Counted from the stretch's first letter, positions 35,249 through 45,131 are shown. The stretch: 64,000 nt of DNA from Nodosilinea sp. FACHB-141 (GCF_014696135.1 NZ_JACJPP010000011.1:558001-622000), one strand, 5' to 3'. Translations and numbers: made by a program. The notes: generated by a model not told the origin, from the sequence alone.

Positions 35249-36490
35249 ATGAAAATTCTTATTTCTGCCTATTCTTGTGAGCCGGGCCGAGGCTCAGAAC
35301 GTGGTGTCGGTTGGAACGTCGCCCGAGAGGTAGCCAAACGCCACGAGGTTTGGGTGTTAACTCGGCCTGATGAAAGTAAAGATGCGATCGAAGCAGAGTT
35401 AGCCCGTCACCCCGTCCCCAATTTGCACTTTGTCTACTTCACCCTACCCTTCTGGCAAGATAGCCTGCGCTGGGGCCAGTCTGGAGCCATGCAGATTCAC
35501 TATTATCTCTGGCAAATTCAGGCTTACTTTGTCGCTAAAGAGCTTCATCAGAAAATTGGGTTTGACCTAGCTCACCACGTTACCTTTGTTAAATACTCTA
35601 GCCCTAGCTTTTTGGCTTTCTTGCCCATCCCCTTTATTTGGGGGCCAGTGGGCGGCGGCGAAACCGCACCAGCCTCTTTCTGGCGAGACTTTGGCTTGCG
35701 AGCTAAAGTCTATGAAATCAGCCGAGACCTAGTGCGTAAAATTGGTGAGTATGACCCCTTTGCTCGCCTTACGGCTAAAAAGAGCACCGTGGTTAGAGCG
35801 ACCACCGCTGATACCGCTGAGCGTCTACGCAAAATGGGAGCCTCTACGATCGAAATTGTGCCTGAAGTAGGGCTTCTTGAAGAAGAGCTCACTTTTCTAA
35901 AGCAGTATGTTTTACCTCCTGCCCAGCCTCTACGATTTATTAGTATGGGTCGCCTACTCCACTGGAAAGGCTATCATCTTGGCATACGCGCCTTTGCCCA
36001 AGCTAAGCTACCTAATGCTGAATACTGGCTTGTAGGCGAAGGCCCAGAATTGACAAAGCTACAGCAAATAGCTGCCGATCTGGGAGTAGCCCACCAAGTT
36101 AAGTTTTGGGGTCGGCTCACCCGTGAAGATACTTTGGCTAAGCTAGCAGAATGTCACATACTGGTGCATCCTAGTCTGCACGATTCGGGTGGTTGGGTGT
36201 GCATTGAGGGTATGGCTGCCGGGCGTCCCGTAATTTGTTTAGATTTAGGTGGGCCAGCCGTGCAAGTTACGAAAGAAACAGGATTTAAGGTTTTAGCCAA
36301 TACCCCTAATCAAACTATGCAAACTATGGCTGAGGCAATGGTTTGCTTGGCCCAGGACTCGTCTCTACGAGAAAAGATGGGCGCCGCCGGCAAAAGACTT
36401 GTCAGCGATAACTACGGCTGGAATGTTGTTGGTGAGCGATTAGACACGCTTTATCAGAAGACTGTGCAGCACCTACCAGTAGAGGTATAG
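35249..36490 (+). CDS. GT4-type (GT-B) glycosyltransferase
   Basis: The 413-residue enzyme begins MKILISAYSCEPGRGSERGV with GWN, a glycine-rich start typical of a GT4 subgroup. It contains FIWGPVGGGETAP in the acceptor domain, VVRATTADTAERLRKMGA at the linker, RFISMGRLLHWKGYHLGI and the donor site LVHPSLHDSGGWVCIEGMAAGRPVI. The GPVGGGE element is typical of glycosyltransferases in cyanobacterial exopolysaccharide clusters. It ends 4 bases before the next start, indicating tight coupling. Confidence 0.93.
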   Translation: MKILISAYSCEPGRGSERGVGWNVAREVAKRHEVWVLTRPDESKDAIEAELARHPVPNLHFVYFTLPFWQDSLRWGQSGAMQIHYYLWQIQAYFVAKELHQKIGFDLAHHVTFVKYSSPSFLAFLPIPFIWGPVGGGETAPASFWRDFGLRAKVYEISRDLVRKIGEYDPFARLTAKKSTVVRATTADTAERLRKMGASTIEIVPEVGLLEEELTFLKQYVLPPAQPLRFISMGRLLHWKGYHLGIRAFAQAKLPNAEYWLVGEGPELTKLQQIAADLGVAHQVKFWGRLTREDTLAKLAECHILVHPSLHDSGGWVCIEGMAAGRPVICLDLGGPAVQVTKETGFKVLANTPNQTMQTMAEAMVCLAQDSSLREKMGAAGKRLVSDNYGWNVVGERLDTLYQKTVQHLPVEV

Positions 36491-36494
36491 CTCT

Positions 36495-37622
36495 ATGCAT
36501 GTGCTTATTCCTGTCTTGCATCGGCCTGATCGACCAACTGGAGTGTGTCGCCATGGAGCCAATTTGGCTCAGGGCCTGGCTGAGTGTGATGAGGTAAGCA
36601 AAGTCACTGTCATTATTGGGGCTTGGCAGACTCATTATTTTGCCCATGGCTTTGGCCTTACTTCATCTAAAATTCGGCTAGTCGATGTAGATATTAAAAA
36701 CAGCTCAATAGGTCGTAATCAGTGGTTCTTAACCGATTTACCTAAATTAGCCAACCGACTTTGCCCTGACATTGTCCATCTGTCCTTTCCCCTACCATTC
36801 GTGCGGCAATGGTTTAACTGTCCTGTGGTTGCAACTATTCACGATTTATATCCCTACGAGTATCCCCAAAACTTTGGTTTTCCTCAGGTGTGGTTTAACC
36901 AGTGGTTTCTAAATCAGTGTATTAATCAAAGTGATGGTCTATCCTGCGTCTCTAAAACCACATTAGAAGCGCTCAAAACCCACTTTCCCAAGATGGATCA
37001 GCGTAAACCTCTTAGGGTTATCTATAACTCAGTTGAAAACAACAGCGGTCAATCGAACCCACCTCAGGTGCTAAAAGACCAACAACATAGACTCTTTATT
37101 TTAGGTGTAGCCCAGCATCGTAAAAACAAAAATCTAGATTTACTAATTCGAGCCTATAACGCCCTTTTAAAAAACAACAAAATTGACTCTGAGACTCAGC
37201 TAATTTTAGTAGGTAGCCCCGGCCCTGAAACCTCAAGCTTGCACCAGTTAGTTAATAGCCTCGATCTACAAGACCAGATAACGTTTCTCTCTGGGTTAGA
37301 CGATAGCAAGTTAAACTGGCTCTACGAGCAAGCGACCCTTTTCGTAATGCCTTCCTCTACGGAAGGATTTTGCTTACCGCTAATAGAGGCTCAAGCAGCT
37401 GGTTGCCCAGTGGTTTGTTCTGATATTCCCATTTTTCATGAAATTGCGTCACCCCAGTGCCACTACTTTGATTTGAACGACAGCCCTTTAGAAAACCTTA
37501 TTACGGCAATAGCTGAGGCATTAGTCTATCCAGAATCTCGGAAACCCTTTATTAACACAGCATTCAAACAAGAGATCACCTCACAACAATACTTAGATTT
37601 TTATCGCTGTCTACTTAATTAA
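36495..37622 (+). CDS. GT4-type (GT-B) glycosyltransferase
   Basis: The 375-residue protein has the GT-B plan: MHVLIPVLHRPDRPTGVCRH, ATIHDLYPYEYPQNFGFP, GLSCVSKTTLEALKTHFP, VIYNSVENNSG, then ILGVAQHRKNKNLDLLIRAY and the donor motif FVMPSSTEGFCLPLIEAQAAGCPVVCSD. This is similar in order to mannosyl- and rhamnosyl-transferases of O-antigen loci, but the sugar cannot be named. It follows the previous gene by 4 bases and precedes the polymerase gene by 38. Confidence 0.92.
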   Translation: MHVLIPVLHRPDRPTGVCRHGANLAQGLAECDEVSKVTVIIGAWQTHYFAHGFGLTSSKIRLVDVDIKNSSIGRNQWFLTDLPKLANRLCPDIVHLSFPLPFVRQWFNCPVVATIHDLYPYEYPQNFGFPQVWFNQWFLNQCINQSDGLSCVSKTTLEALKTHFPKMDQRKPLRVIYNSVENNSGQSNPPQVLKDQQHRLFILGVAQHRKNKNLDLLIRAYNALLKNNKIDSETQLILVGSPGPETSSLHQLVNSLDLQDQITFLSGLDDSKLNWLYEQATLFVMPSSTEGFCLPLIEAQAAGCPVVCSDIPIFHEIASPQCHYFDLNDSPLENLITAIAEALVYPESRKPFINTAFKQEITSQQYLDFYRCLLN

Positions 37623-37660
37623 TTTCAGACGAGTCAATAACAGTTGGCAAAGTCCAGCCT

Positions 37661-39079
37661 ATGAATACCCCTTATACATACGCAAAAAAAGCAGGTGAAA
37701 TAAGTAGCTTGGCTTTAATTGTGGTTGGTTTCGCTACAGTTTTCTATCCTCGTTTCTTTACCAATTTAGGATTTCCGTCGCCTTTAAACTTTGCCCACTT
37801 TATTATTATTCCAGCAATTACAATCATTGTCTTGTTAAATTCTCCTCTAAAGGAGCGAGCACAAAGAAAAATTATGACCAGTCTCAGCTTTGCTATTGGA
37901 GGCTTACTAATTATTATGATGGCCAGTGCTCTGCTCAACCAAGCGGGGCTAGTCAACGTATTTATCTATTTCATGCTATTGGCTGAGCCCTACATATTCT
38001 TGGTAGCGTTAGCAGTCTCACCGCTGTTAGGCCAGCAATTAATTAAATTTCGCAGGTGGATCATTATTTTTACGCTTTCTAATCTAGGCATTGCTCTAGC
38101 TCAGTGGATATTGATACCTGCAGGCATTATTCCTAAACCACAGGGTGGAACTCTCGAAGATAACATTACTGGTGTTTTTGGCGGCGGTGGTGGCAGTGCT
38201 GGCAACTATATATCTTGCACGGTGACAGTTTATGTCGGTCTTTATGTTTTTAATCGATATAAAAACTGGCCTTTATGGCTTCGTAGCTCCTTGCTACTTG
38301 GAGGGGTATTTCAAACTCAAATATCCGACTCAAAACAGGTATTTGTGGGCTTACTAGGTGGTGGTATTTTACTTGTTCTTACCAAATACAAAAATTTAGG
38401 CAAATTAGTCCTATATGCTATTCTTCTTATTGCAGTCATAGCCGCAGGACAATGGGCTATTTTTAACCTAGACTATGAGTTTCTTAGCCCTTACCGAAAC
38501 TGGTTAGGTCGCGAAGGTCTCTACGGGCCAAATGGAGAAGCAACGCTGATCAAAACAGCTGCGTTTAGAATTATTCCTACTCATTTTACATCGTTAGTCA
38601 ACTGGCTATTCGGCCTTGGTCCTGGACATAGCGTTAGTCGTTTAGGTGGTTGGATACTGAGAGACTATGCGCGATTACTCGTTCCTCTTGGAGCAACTGT
38701 GCATCCTGCTTCTGCTGAGGTTTTTAACCTTGTCTACGAAAGTTGGTTGCCCCAACAGTCTACGATGTACTTTCCATTATTTACCTGGGCAGGTCTTTGG
38801 GGCGATTTAGGCTTTTTAGGTCTGTTTAGCTATCTATTTCTAGCTTTTATCGCTTGGCGCTGGTTTTGCGTAGACGACATGTGTAAATTTTTTGTCTTAA
38901 GCACTGCTGCCTTCGGCTTCATTCTGACTCAAATGGAAGAACCAGGCCAAGTGGTAACTGTCGCCGTACTGCTTGGCCTGCGCTGGCATGAGACCCAAGT
39001 TGAACGGCAGGCGATCGCCAGCCTAATACCACACCCAAAGGTTGAAATTACCAATCCGTTCAAGGTAATGCGATTATGA
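37661..39079 (+). CDS. O-antigen polymerase-like membrane protein (Wzy type)
   Basis: The 472-residue protein has about 10-12 hydrophobic segments and one large loop between the later helices (about 270-370) that contains FGLGPGHSVSRLGGWILRDY. The Gly-rich FGLGPG in that loop is typical of Wzy and other O-antigen polymerase/ligase-like proteins. Sequence conservation in this family is weak, so the call depends on topology and on the location beside Wzx, GT and Wzc/Wza genes. It probably joins repeat units on the periplasmic side. HpsJ and exosortase genes follow. Confidence 0.75.
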   Translation: MNTPYTYAKKAGEISSLALIVVGFATVFYPRFFTNLGFPSPLNFAHFIIIPAITIIVLLNSPLKERAQRKIMTSLSFAIGGLLIIMMASALLNQAGLVNVFIYFMLLAEPYIFLVALAVSPLLGQQLIKFRRWIIIFTLSNLGIALAQWILIPAGIIPKPQGGTLEDNITGVFGGGGGSAGNYISCTVTVYVGLYVFNRYKNWPLWLRSSLLLGGVFQTQISDSKQVFVGLLGGGILLVLTKYKNLGKLVLYAILLIAVIAAGQWAIFNLDYEFLSPYRNWLGREGLYGPNGEATLIKTAAFRIIPTHFTSLVNWLFGLGPGHSVSRLGGWILRDYARLLVPLGATVHPASAEVFNLVYESWLPQQSTMYFPLFTWAGLWGDLGFLGLFSYLFLAFIAWRWFCVDDMCKFFVLSTAAFGFILTQMEEPGQVVTVAVLLGLRWHETQVERQAIASLIPHPKVEITNPFKVMRL

Positions 39080-39213
39080 GATTTCTGTGTGATTTTTCTG
39101 AACTCACCAATATTGTCCTGTTTCTGGCTGCTTAACCTAGAAAACCTACTTAAGGCACAGGTCTAGAACTGTGCTCTTTGAGACCTGTTGTTTACAGTTA
39201 ATCCGCAGTAGCC

Positions 39214-39825
39214 ATGACTAGCACTCCAACTCCGTCTGCTCTCTTTGCGTCTGGTAACCGCTCCTTTTCCGTAGAGAACATCTTTTGGGTGGTAGGCATA
39301 GCCTGCATTGTTGGCTTTGCTATAAATCTTTTGACTGCGGCTATTCCCCCAGATCCAATGGCGCTGGAATGGCGGATTAGCTTAATGCAGCAGGTGAGTG
39401 GCCGTAGCATTTTGCTGTTTCTCGGTGTGGCCATGGTGGTCTATAGCAGCATTGGGCAGCGATCACTGTCTCGCTATTTGGCGTTGGCCTGCTTGGTAGG
39501 GGGCATTTTGTTCTTACTGTCGGGAGTGATTGTCATTCGCGATGGGTTGGTGCTGCAAGATCAGGCGCTTAGCACTATTAAGAGCGAAGCAACAGAGATA
39601 CGCTCTCAACTACAAACCGCACAGGTGAATCCCAACTTATCCTCCGATGTTACTCCTCAGCGTATTGAAGAAGCTCTAAGCCAACTTGATGTTCAAGCCG
39701 AAGCACTCAGCCAAAACGCTCGCAACAGCACCACTCAGGCCATGATGTCAATGCTCAGTACTCAGGTCGTTATCGGGCTAGGGCTATTAGCACTGGGCAG
39801 AACTGGCATTAAGCACAACCGCTAG
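39214..39825 (+). CDS. HpsJ-like membrane protein next to the exosortase
   Basis: This 203-residue protein has four hydrophobic segments (about 23-47, 63-82, 90-112 and 177-197). A hydrophilic helical region rich in Gln/Ser/Ala (about 115-175) contains QAEALSQNARNSTTQAMMSM. It matches the layout of HpsJ-like proteins that accompany cyanoexosortases and were named from the Nostoc hormogonium polysaccharide locus. SLMQQVSGRSILLFLGVAMVV is nearly repeated in the second copy at 45280. It probably forms a membrane complex with the exosortase or the polysaccharide machinery. The function is not established. Confidence 0.8.
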   Translation: MTSTPTPSALFASGNRSFSVENIFWVVGIACIVGFAINLLTAAIPPDPMALEWRISLMQQVSGRSILLFLGVAMVVYSSIGQRSLSRYLALACLVGGILFLLSGVIVIRDGLVLQDQALSTIKSEATEIRSQLQTAQVNPNLSSDVTPQRIEEALSQLDVQAEALSQNARNSTTQAMMSMLSTQVVIGLGLLALGRTGIKHNR

Positions 39826-39906
39826 GACCATAGTTCACTAAAAAACAAAGCAGCTAATGCTTTAGCTCAGTTGCTTTACAGCTACGTCCCATTATTCTGT
39901 TTAATC

Positions 39907-40833
39907 ATGGCAGCCCCTACCTTATACCTTAAATCTCACCTACAAACTGTCTGGGGTTGGGTAGCTACTTTAACCAAGGACTCCCACGGGCGCATTGTGT
40001 TGCTGGGGCTTACCGTTGGGCTAGTTTATCTGCCGGTGTGGCTAGGATACTTAGTACCAAGAGCCTTTAAAGGCAAGGTGGGCTGGTTTTTAGTGCTGTG
40101 CATGCTGGGATTAGCTGCTGCAGAGCTATGGAACCGTCGCTCTGTACTTAAAACCCTGCAAGCGTCTGAAGAGGATCGCCTGCTTGGGCAATTGCTGATT
40201 GTGGGAGCAGCGGTGCTATTTCCATTTTGTCGCTTTGCGATTTGGCCTCAGGCATTTTTATGGCTGGTGGTTTTGGCGGGTATTGCTTGCAGTACATGGG
40301 GAACCAGCTTTTTTGGCCGGTTTATGGTGCCTACCGCTTTAATCGGCTTAACCACCTATCCCCGTATAGGGTATACTTCCCGCTTCATTTGGGATTTTTT
40401 TACTCCCTACCAGTTTCTTGAAATCAAAATGGCTGAGGTGAGTAGCGCAGCCATGCGGGCTGTTGGCTTCCCAGCAGTGCAGGAGGGCGTTTTTATCACC
40501 TTCCCCAAAGGTGCGGTGCAAGTAGGATGGGGTTGCAATGGGTTAGACATGGCCCTTTCTGTTGCCGCTACTGGTTTTTTCATGGGAATCCTCTACAAGC
40601 AAAAGCCGCGGCAGATGGCAATGCTAATTAGCATCGCGATGATTATTTCGCTGCTATTCAACATCCCTCGGTTGATGTTAGTGACAATTGCTCATGTGTA
40701 TTGGGGGCCTTGGTGGTTTGATTTTTGGCACGGCTTTTGGGGTGGCCAAATTTTTGTGGGTGCACTGCTTACGGTGTATTACTACGTCATGATGGTACTG
40801 ATTGAGCGATCAAAAAAACAAGCAAAAGCATAA
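39907..40833 (+). CDS. Cyanoexosortase (transpeptidase-like sorting enzyme)
   Basis: I use the ATG at 39907 (MAAPTLYLKSHL); a TTG 36 bases upstream is possible. The protein (308 residues) has about eight membrane helices. The exosortase catalytic triad is visible: Cys210 in GWGCNGLDM, Arg255 in NIPRLML and His263 in IAHVYWGPWW. Exosortases cleave C-terminal sorting signals and probably transfer the proteins to an envelope acceptor. The three VPTPALLPGL proteins in this window are its likely substrates. I believe this is the cyanoexosortase subtype linked to PTPA-CTERM proteins, but the exact subtype needs a profile match. Confidence 0.88.
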   Translation: MAAPTLYLKSHLQTVWGWVATLTKDSHGRIVLLGLTVGLVYLPVWLGYLVPRAFKGKVGWFLVLCMLGLAAAELWNRRSVLKTLQASEEDRLLGQLLIVGAAVLFPFCRFAIWPQAFLWLVVLAGIACSTWGTSFFGRFMVPTALIGLTTYPRIGYTSRFIWDFFTPYQFLEIKMAEVSSAAMRAVGFPAVQEGVFITFPKGAVQVGWGCNGLDMALSVAATGFFMGILYKQKPRQMAMLISIAMIISLLFNIPRLMLVTIAHVYWGPWWFDFWHGFWGGQIFVGALLTVYYYVMMVLIERSKKQAKA

Positions 40834-41200
40834 ATTTCACCAAATATTTTTTAGTCAGTATTTTTCGCAACAGCTTTTTTGTAGGATTTTTATAAAAGCT
40901 AAAATTATGGCTGACATTTGTACATAGAACATTCTATACTCAATATTGAAGGGTTATTGAGATTTTGGGTTTAATCTCAACTAATTCGCTACCATATGTT
41001 TATAGGCCACTGGTTCTACAGGGGAGATGCGCTACCAGGTTGCCAGAAATCTATGACAATTTAGTCTTAACCAAATTGTTTGTATTTAGACAAACTTGCC
41101 TCGGTTTTTTGCAACTTAAATGATCAATGCCTAGGGCTTTATAACCTGGCGATTGATCTCAAAACTCATTCAACTAGCCCTCTTTCAATTAGGACTATAA
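40834..41200 (+). other. Intergenic region upstream of PTPA-CTERM copy 3 (367 bp)
   Basis: AT-rich stretch with T-runs near 40852 and 40876 that may end exosortase transcription. GTTTGT-ATTTAG-ACAAAC (41078-41095) is a small dyad about 105 bases before the start and could be a regulator site. No gene is visible. Confidence 0.3.
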
Positions 41201-41983
41201 ATGACCACATTAAACCGACTCACTGCTTCTGCTCTGACAGCAGGCGTTCTGGTTGCCAGTAGCTTAATTGCTTCTCAACCAGCTCAGGCGTTCACTTTCA
41301 CTTCAGACAAAAAGGCTGTAACCGTTACTAGTGCGGATGCAGGTAAATTCTTCACCGTTGATTTTGACGGGAATGTTGATACAACTCCTATCCCTGGGCT
41401 TACCGCTAAAGCTGTGTTTACCTTCTTAGGGTTTGACATAGTTGACTCCTTGCCTGATGTAACTCAAGCTTTCTTTAACGTTTCCATCACAAATAATTCT
41501 ACTGTTGCAGGGAGTAGAATTTCTGCTATAGGATTTAACACTTCACCAAACTTACGTGGCGTGGGTGGTGGCCTGGCCAATAGCGGCAATGGAAACACAA
41601 GAGTTGATAGCGGTGGTAACCTTCCAACTTCTGTTTTCAACAATGATCGCTCTGGTGCTTTCCCTAATCAGTTCGGTGCTATTGAAGTTTGCTTCACCGA
41701 CGGTAACAACTGCCAAGGTGGCAGCAATGGTGGGGTTACCAAAGGAGGCACCGGTGAATTTAATCCAGTGCTAGCTTTTAATAATCCTGCTAATGGTTCT
41801 GTAAGCTCATTCACTCTTGACAACTTTGGTGTCCGTTATCAGTCTATTACTGCCCCTGGCATCAATGACGGCAGCGGCACTGGTGTAGGGTTAGTACCAA
41901 CTCCTGCGTTACTTCCTGGCCTCATCGGCATGGGTGTAGCGGCCTTGCGTAGGCGCCAGCAAGAAGAAAGCGAAGTTGCTTAG
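41201..41983 (+). CDS. Secreted PTPA-CTERM surface protein (exosortase substrate), copy 3
   Basis: The 260-residue protein has a signal peptide (about 1-30, ending SQPAQAF) and a beta-type body. The body contains a pair of Cys residues in EVCFTDGNNCQGG that could form a disulfide. The C-terminal signal is VPTPALLPGLIGMGVAAL-RRR followed by QQEESEVA. The body is unrelated by eye to copies 1 and 2, so only the sorting tail is shared. Downstream of the exosortase by about 370 bases and followed by a clear terminator. Confidence 0.88.
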   Translation: MTTLNRLTASALTAGVLVASSLIASQPAQAFTFTSDKKAVTVTSADAGKFFTVDFDGNVDTTPIPGLTAKAVFTFLGFDIVDSLPDVTQAFFNVSITNNSTVAGSRISAIGFNTSPNLRGVGGGLANSGNGNTRVDSGGNLPTSVFNNDRSGAFPNQFGAIEVCFTDGNNCQGGSNGGVTKGGTGEFNPVLAFNNPANGSVSSFTLDNFGVRYQSITAPGINDGSGTGVGLVPTPALLPGLIGMGVAALRRRQQEESEVA

Positions 41984-42020
41984 GGCATCTTTTAGTTGTT
42001 TTGCCTGATTGATTGTTGAG

Positions 42021-42054
42021 AGCGCTATCTCGGCTACGAGAAAGCGCTTTTTTT
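42021..42054 (+). terminator. Intrinsic terminator after PTPA-CTERM copy 3
   Basis: AGCGCT (42021-42026) pairs with AGCGCT (42043-42048) and inner CTCG with CGAG around GCTA, followed by TTTTTTT (42048-42054). Confidence 0.88.
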
Positions 42055-42492
42055 AACCTTTAGGTTTAGCTAACATTAAGCTGTGGCGAAGTCTAGGTGG
42101 TATTTTGCCCGCCTTTGAGCATCCGTTTACGAAAAATGTCGGGTAAGTATACGGAAGGCAATGAGGATTCATAAAGTTAGTGTAAGGTAGTTGAGGAATG
42201 TGAGTGATTGTAAAGTTAGACCCGCTAAATCACATCCTCAATCGTGCATTACTTCAGGGCATTTACCTACCAGTTTTGTTTGTCGTCTTTGCCTTTTACT
42301 GACATCAATTTGTCTCTACGGATCCAGCTATTCAGTGCCAGCTGATCCTCACCTAAAGCTTTGGATTGTAGCCACGCGAGTCATCACACACCTAATAACG
42401 GAGACACACTAAATGTACGAGCCTTAGATCGTAGTCTGAGGCTCTAGTAAAGGCATTGAGACGGCATTTATCCCCTGTAGGTTGGAGAAAAA
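42055..42492 (+). other. Leader region of the DUF4347 surface protein (438 bp)
   Basis: No convincing gene is present; a 73-codon frame at 42191-42412 has no ribosome-binding site and atypical composition. The end includes a hairpin (42419-42444) and a good GGAG before the start at 42493. Confidence 0.35.
42419..42444 (+). promoter_or_regulatory. Stem-loop in the 5' leader of the DUF4347 gene
   Basis: GAGCCTTAGA (42419-42428) pairs with TCTGAGGCTC (42435-42444), 10 bp with one G-U and a six-base loop. It lies about 48 bases before the start codon and has no T-tract. It may affect translation or mRNA stability. Confidence 0.45.
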
Positions 42493-45066
42493 ATGACGAC
42501 TCAAACTCAAAGTGTTCCTAGCTTGATTAAAGGCATTGTCTTTGTAGATGACTCGATCGCCAATGCCGATGTTCTGCTCAAAGGCCTCAACCCTAGCCTG
42601 GATGTGGTGTTTCTTGACTCGGCTCGGGATGGTATTGACCAAATTACAGAAGCGCTGCGATCGTACTCTGGCCTAGATAGCATCCACCTGCTCTCCCATG
42701 GCGAAGCGGGTGGGCTAACCTTAGGGGCAACGGCGCTTAACGCCAACACCCTCGATAGCTATGGCTCGCAACTCAACCAGTGGGGGCGATCGCTCAGCGA
42801 TGGGGCCGATTTGCTGCTCTACGGCTGTAATGTGGGGTTTGGCCTTAGCGGGTTCGACTTTGTTGATCGCCTTAGCCAGATCACCGGAGCTGATGTTGCC
42901 GCCTCTGACAATATCACTGGCAGCTTGGGCGACTGGGACTTTGAGCTAGTCACCGGCTCTATTGAGACAGCCATAGCCCTGAGCACCGAAGCCCAGGCTA
43001 GCTATGCTGGTAACCTCAATATCATCACAGTCACCAGTACCGCCGACAATGGTGCGGGATCTCTACGGGCTGCCATTGCTTCAGCCCCGGCGGGCAGCGT
43101 AATCAAGTTTGCCTCGACCTTGGCCAACAAAACTATTGCCCTCACCAGTGGTGAGCTGTACCTGAGCCGCAACCTCACTATCGATGCCACTGAGGTTGCA
43201 AATCTCACCATTAGCGGCAACAACCGCAGCCGAGTGTTTCAGGTAGGAGGCTCAAACAACCCAGTAACGGCCACCTTCAAAAACTTGATCATTGCCAATG
43301 GCAACGCACCCACTGGAGGCGCAGGGGGCGGGGTGAGTGTGGCTAACTATGGTGGCATTACCCTTATGGGTTGCCAACTCAACAACAATAAAGCCGATCG
43401 CAGCGGCGGTCTAATGCTTTGGGCAGGGGTTGAAGCCAGAGTGATTGACTGTAGCTTTACTGGTAATGATGGCAGTCGTACCAACAATGGCTTCAGCGGT
43501 GGAGCAATTTCTACCAATGGTTCAGGAGGAGTCGGAGAAGCATCGTTTTTAATTGTTGAAAACTCTCGCTTCACCAATAACAAGGGCTTTAACGGCGGCG
43601 CTATTTACAACTTCTCTAGCCCTACAACCGTTACGAGATCTACCTTCCTCAACAACACAGCTATTGGCGATGGAGGAGGCGCTATCTTTGGTGATGGTAC
43701 TGGCCCCGGTGGCACCAGTACTACCCAAGGAACCCCGCTGTTAATTCAAGACAGCCTCTTTGAATCCAACAAAGCTAAAGGTGGTGGTGGGGCAATTTAT
43801 GCCTGGAGCTACGGTAACGAAAAGCTGATTGTAAAAGATAGCACCCTGCTCAATAATTCGGTTAGCCTCAGCTCCAGAAACTTGGCTCGTGGTGGAGGCA
43901 TTGAAGCCAATGGCGGTAGTATTACGCTGCAAAACATTTCGGTGGCGAATAACCTGGCTGATGGCCAGGGAGGTGGTTTGTGGGTACAAACTAAGCTACC
44001 CGTCAACATTACCAACTCGACTTTTTCGAGTAATCGAGTAACCCGTGATGCGGGTGGTGCGATGTTCCTCAATACCGACGCAACAGCCCCAGTCAACATT
44101 GTGAACTCCACCATTGTTAACAACTATGCCGGGCGGGCCAATGGTGCGCTATGGATGAACAGCGGCAATAAAGACTCAATTACTCTGCGCAATTCGATTG
44201 TCGCCTTTAACAGGGCAGTCGATACGCGGCAGAACCAGGTGGGCTACACCCCCCGCGATGGCGGCGGCAATATTGAGTTTCCGGCTCCGGTAAACTCTGG
44301 ACCGCGGGTGGCTGCCAACAGTCGCATCGTCGATCCACTGCTGGGGCCGCTGCTGAAAATTGGCGATGACTTGGTGCATCCGCTGCTGTCGGGTAGCCCA
44401 GCTATCAATACCGGCGTGAAGGTCACGGGCGTGCCCACCCAAGATCAGCGCCAGTTTACCCGTGACTTTTTGCCCGATGTCGGGGCCTTTGAGCGCGGCG
44501 GGTTACTGACGACTGGCGGCACTGGCAACGACACCTTGTTGGGTACTGCGGCAAGCAATAGCTTTGCTGGCAGCAGTGGTAATGACACTCTTTTGGGTCT
44601 AGGCGGAGCTGACAGTCTAACTGGCGGTACTGGAGCCGATCGCATCGTCTACACCGGGCGATCGCAGGTCGAGGCCTTGGGCCAGTCAACCCTGGCGGCG
44701 CTTGATCGTATTGTGGGGTTTGATGCCACCCTGGGCGATCGTATCCAGCTTGACTACAACAACAATCTGCTTACCTCTGAGCAACCATCGAGTCTGTTTA
44801 ATGCTGGATTGAAGACTGGTACAACTTTGGAGCAGGCTGCTTTGGCAGCTTACCAAGATAAAAATCAAGCCTCTAGTGGAGCACAAGTTATGGCGGCGAA
44901 CGAAGCGGTGTTTTTCCGATGGGGAACCCGCACGTTTCTCTCAGCCAATAATGGTACCGCTGCCTTTTCTAAAGACACCGACCTGGTGGCCGAAGTTACA
45001 GGTATCAAGATGGCCGGCAGTGACGCTACCGCCGGGACACTAACGGTAACCAATTACTTCGCATAG
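42493..45066 (+). CDS. DUF4347 / parallel beta-helix / RTX-like surface protein
   Basis: The 857-residue protein starts with a DUF4347 domain (about 10-175): IVFVDDSIANADVLL, SIHLLSHGEAGGLTLG and LLLYGCNVG. It continues with a right-handed parallel beta-helix (about 180-640, repeats such as FTNNKGFNGGAIYNFSSPT). Then come calcium-binding nonapeptide-like repeats near 675-715 (GGTGNDTLLG, GSSGNDTLLGLGGADSLTGG). There is no signal peptide, and the RTX-like C-terminus suggests type I secretion. It lacks a PTPA-CTERM signal, so it is not an exosortase substrate despite its position. Probable adhesin or polysaccharide-acting surface protein. RBS GGAG is 7 bases before the ATG. Confidence 0.85.
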   Translation: MTTQTQSVPSLIKGIVFVDDSIANADVLLKGLNPSLDVVFLDSARDGIDQITEALRSYSGLDSIHLLSHGEAGGLTLGATALNANTLDSYGSQLNQWGRSLSDGADLLLYGCNVGFGLSGFDFVDRLSQITGADVAASDNITGSLGDWDFELVTGSIETAIALSTEAQASYAGNLNIITVTSTADNGAGSLRAAIASAPAGSVIKFASTLANKTIALTSGELYLSRNLTIDATEVANLTISGNNRSRVFQVGGSNNPVTATFKNLIIANGNAPTGGAGGGVSVANYGGITLMGCQLNNNKADRSGGLMLWAGVEARVIDCSFTGNDGSRTNNGFSGGAISTNGSGGVGEASFLIVENSRFTNNKGFNGGAIYNFSSPTTVTRSTFLNNTAIGDGGGAIFGDGTGPGGTSTTQGTPLLIQDSLFESNKAKGGGGAIYAWSYGNEKLIVKDSTLLNNSVSLSSRNLARGGGIEANGGSITLQNISVANNLADGQGGGLWVQTKLPVNITNSTFSSNRVTRDAGGAMFLNTDATAPVNIVNSTIVNNYAGRANGALWMNSGNKDSITLRNSIVAFNRAVDTRQNQVGYTPRDGGGNIEFPAPVNSGPRVAANSRIVDPLLGPLLKIGDDLVHPLLSGSPAINTGVKVTGVPTQDQRQFTRDFLPDVGAFERGGLLTTGGTGNDTLLGTAASNSFAGSSGNDTLLGLGGADSLTGGTGADRIVYTGRSQVEALGQSTLAALDRIVGFDATLGDRIQLDYNNNLLTSEQPSSLFNAGLKTGTTLEQAALAAYQDKNQASSGAQVMAANEAVFFRWGTRTFLSANNGTAAFSKDTDLVAEVTGIKMAGSDATAGTLTVTNYFA

Positions 45067-45081
45067 ATCGACGATCTTTAG

Positions 45082-45131
45082 CCACAAACCGCCCAGCCCT
45101 GGTCATTTTGCCGGGGCTGGGCGGTTTGTGG
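45082..45131 (+). terminator. Long hairpin after the DUF4347 gene
   Basis: CCACAAACCGCCCAGCCCTGG (45082-45102, 21 bases) pairs with 45111-45131 with one G-U. The stem is very strong, without a T-tract. It probably acts as a terminator in either direction or protects the mRNA end. Confidence 0.7.

Noticed and set aside
42191..42412. 73-codon frame in the leader of the DUF4347 gene
   Set aside because: No ribosome-binding site, unlike native codon use, and no recognisable motif.
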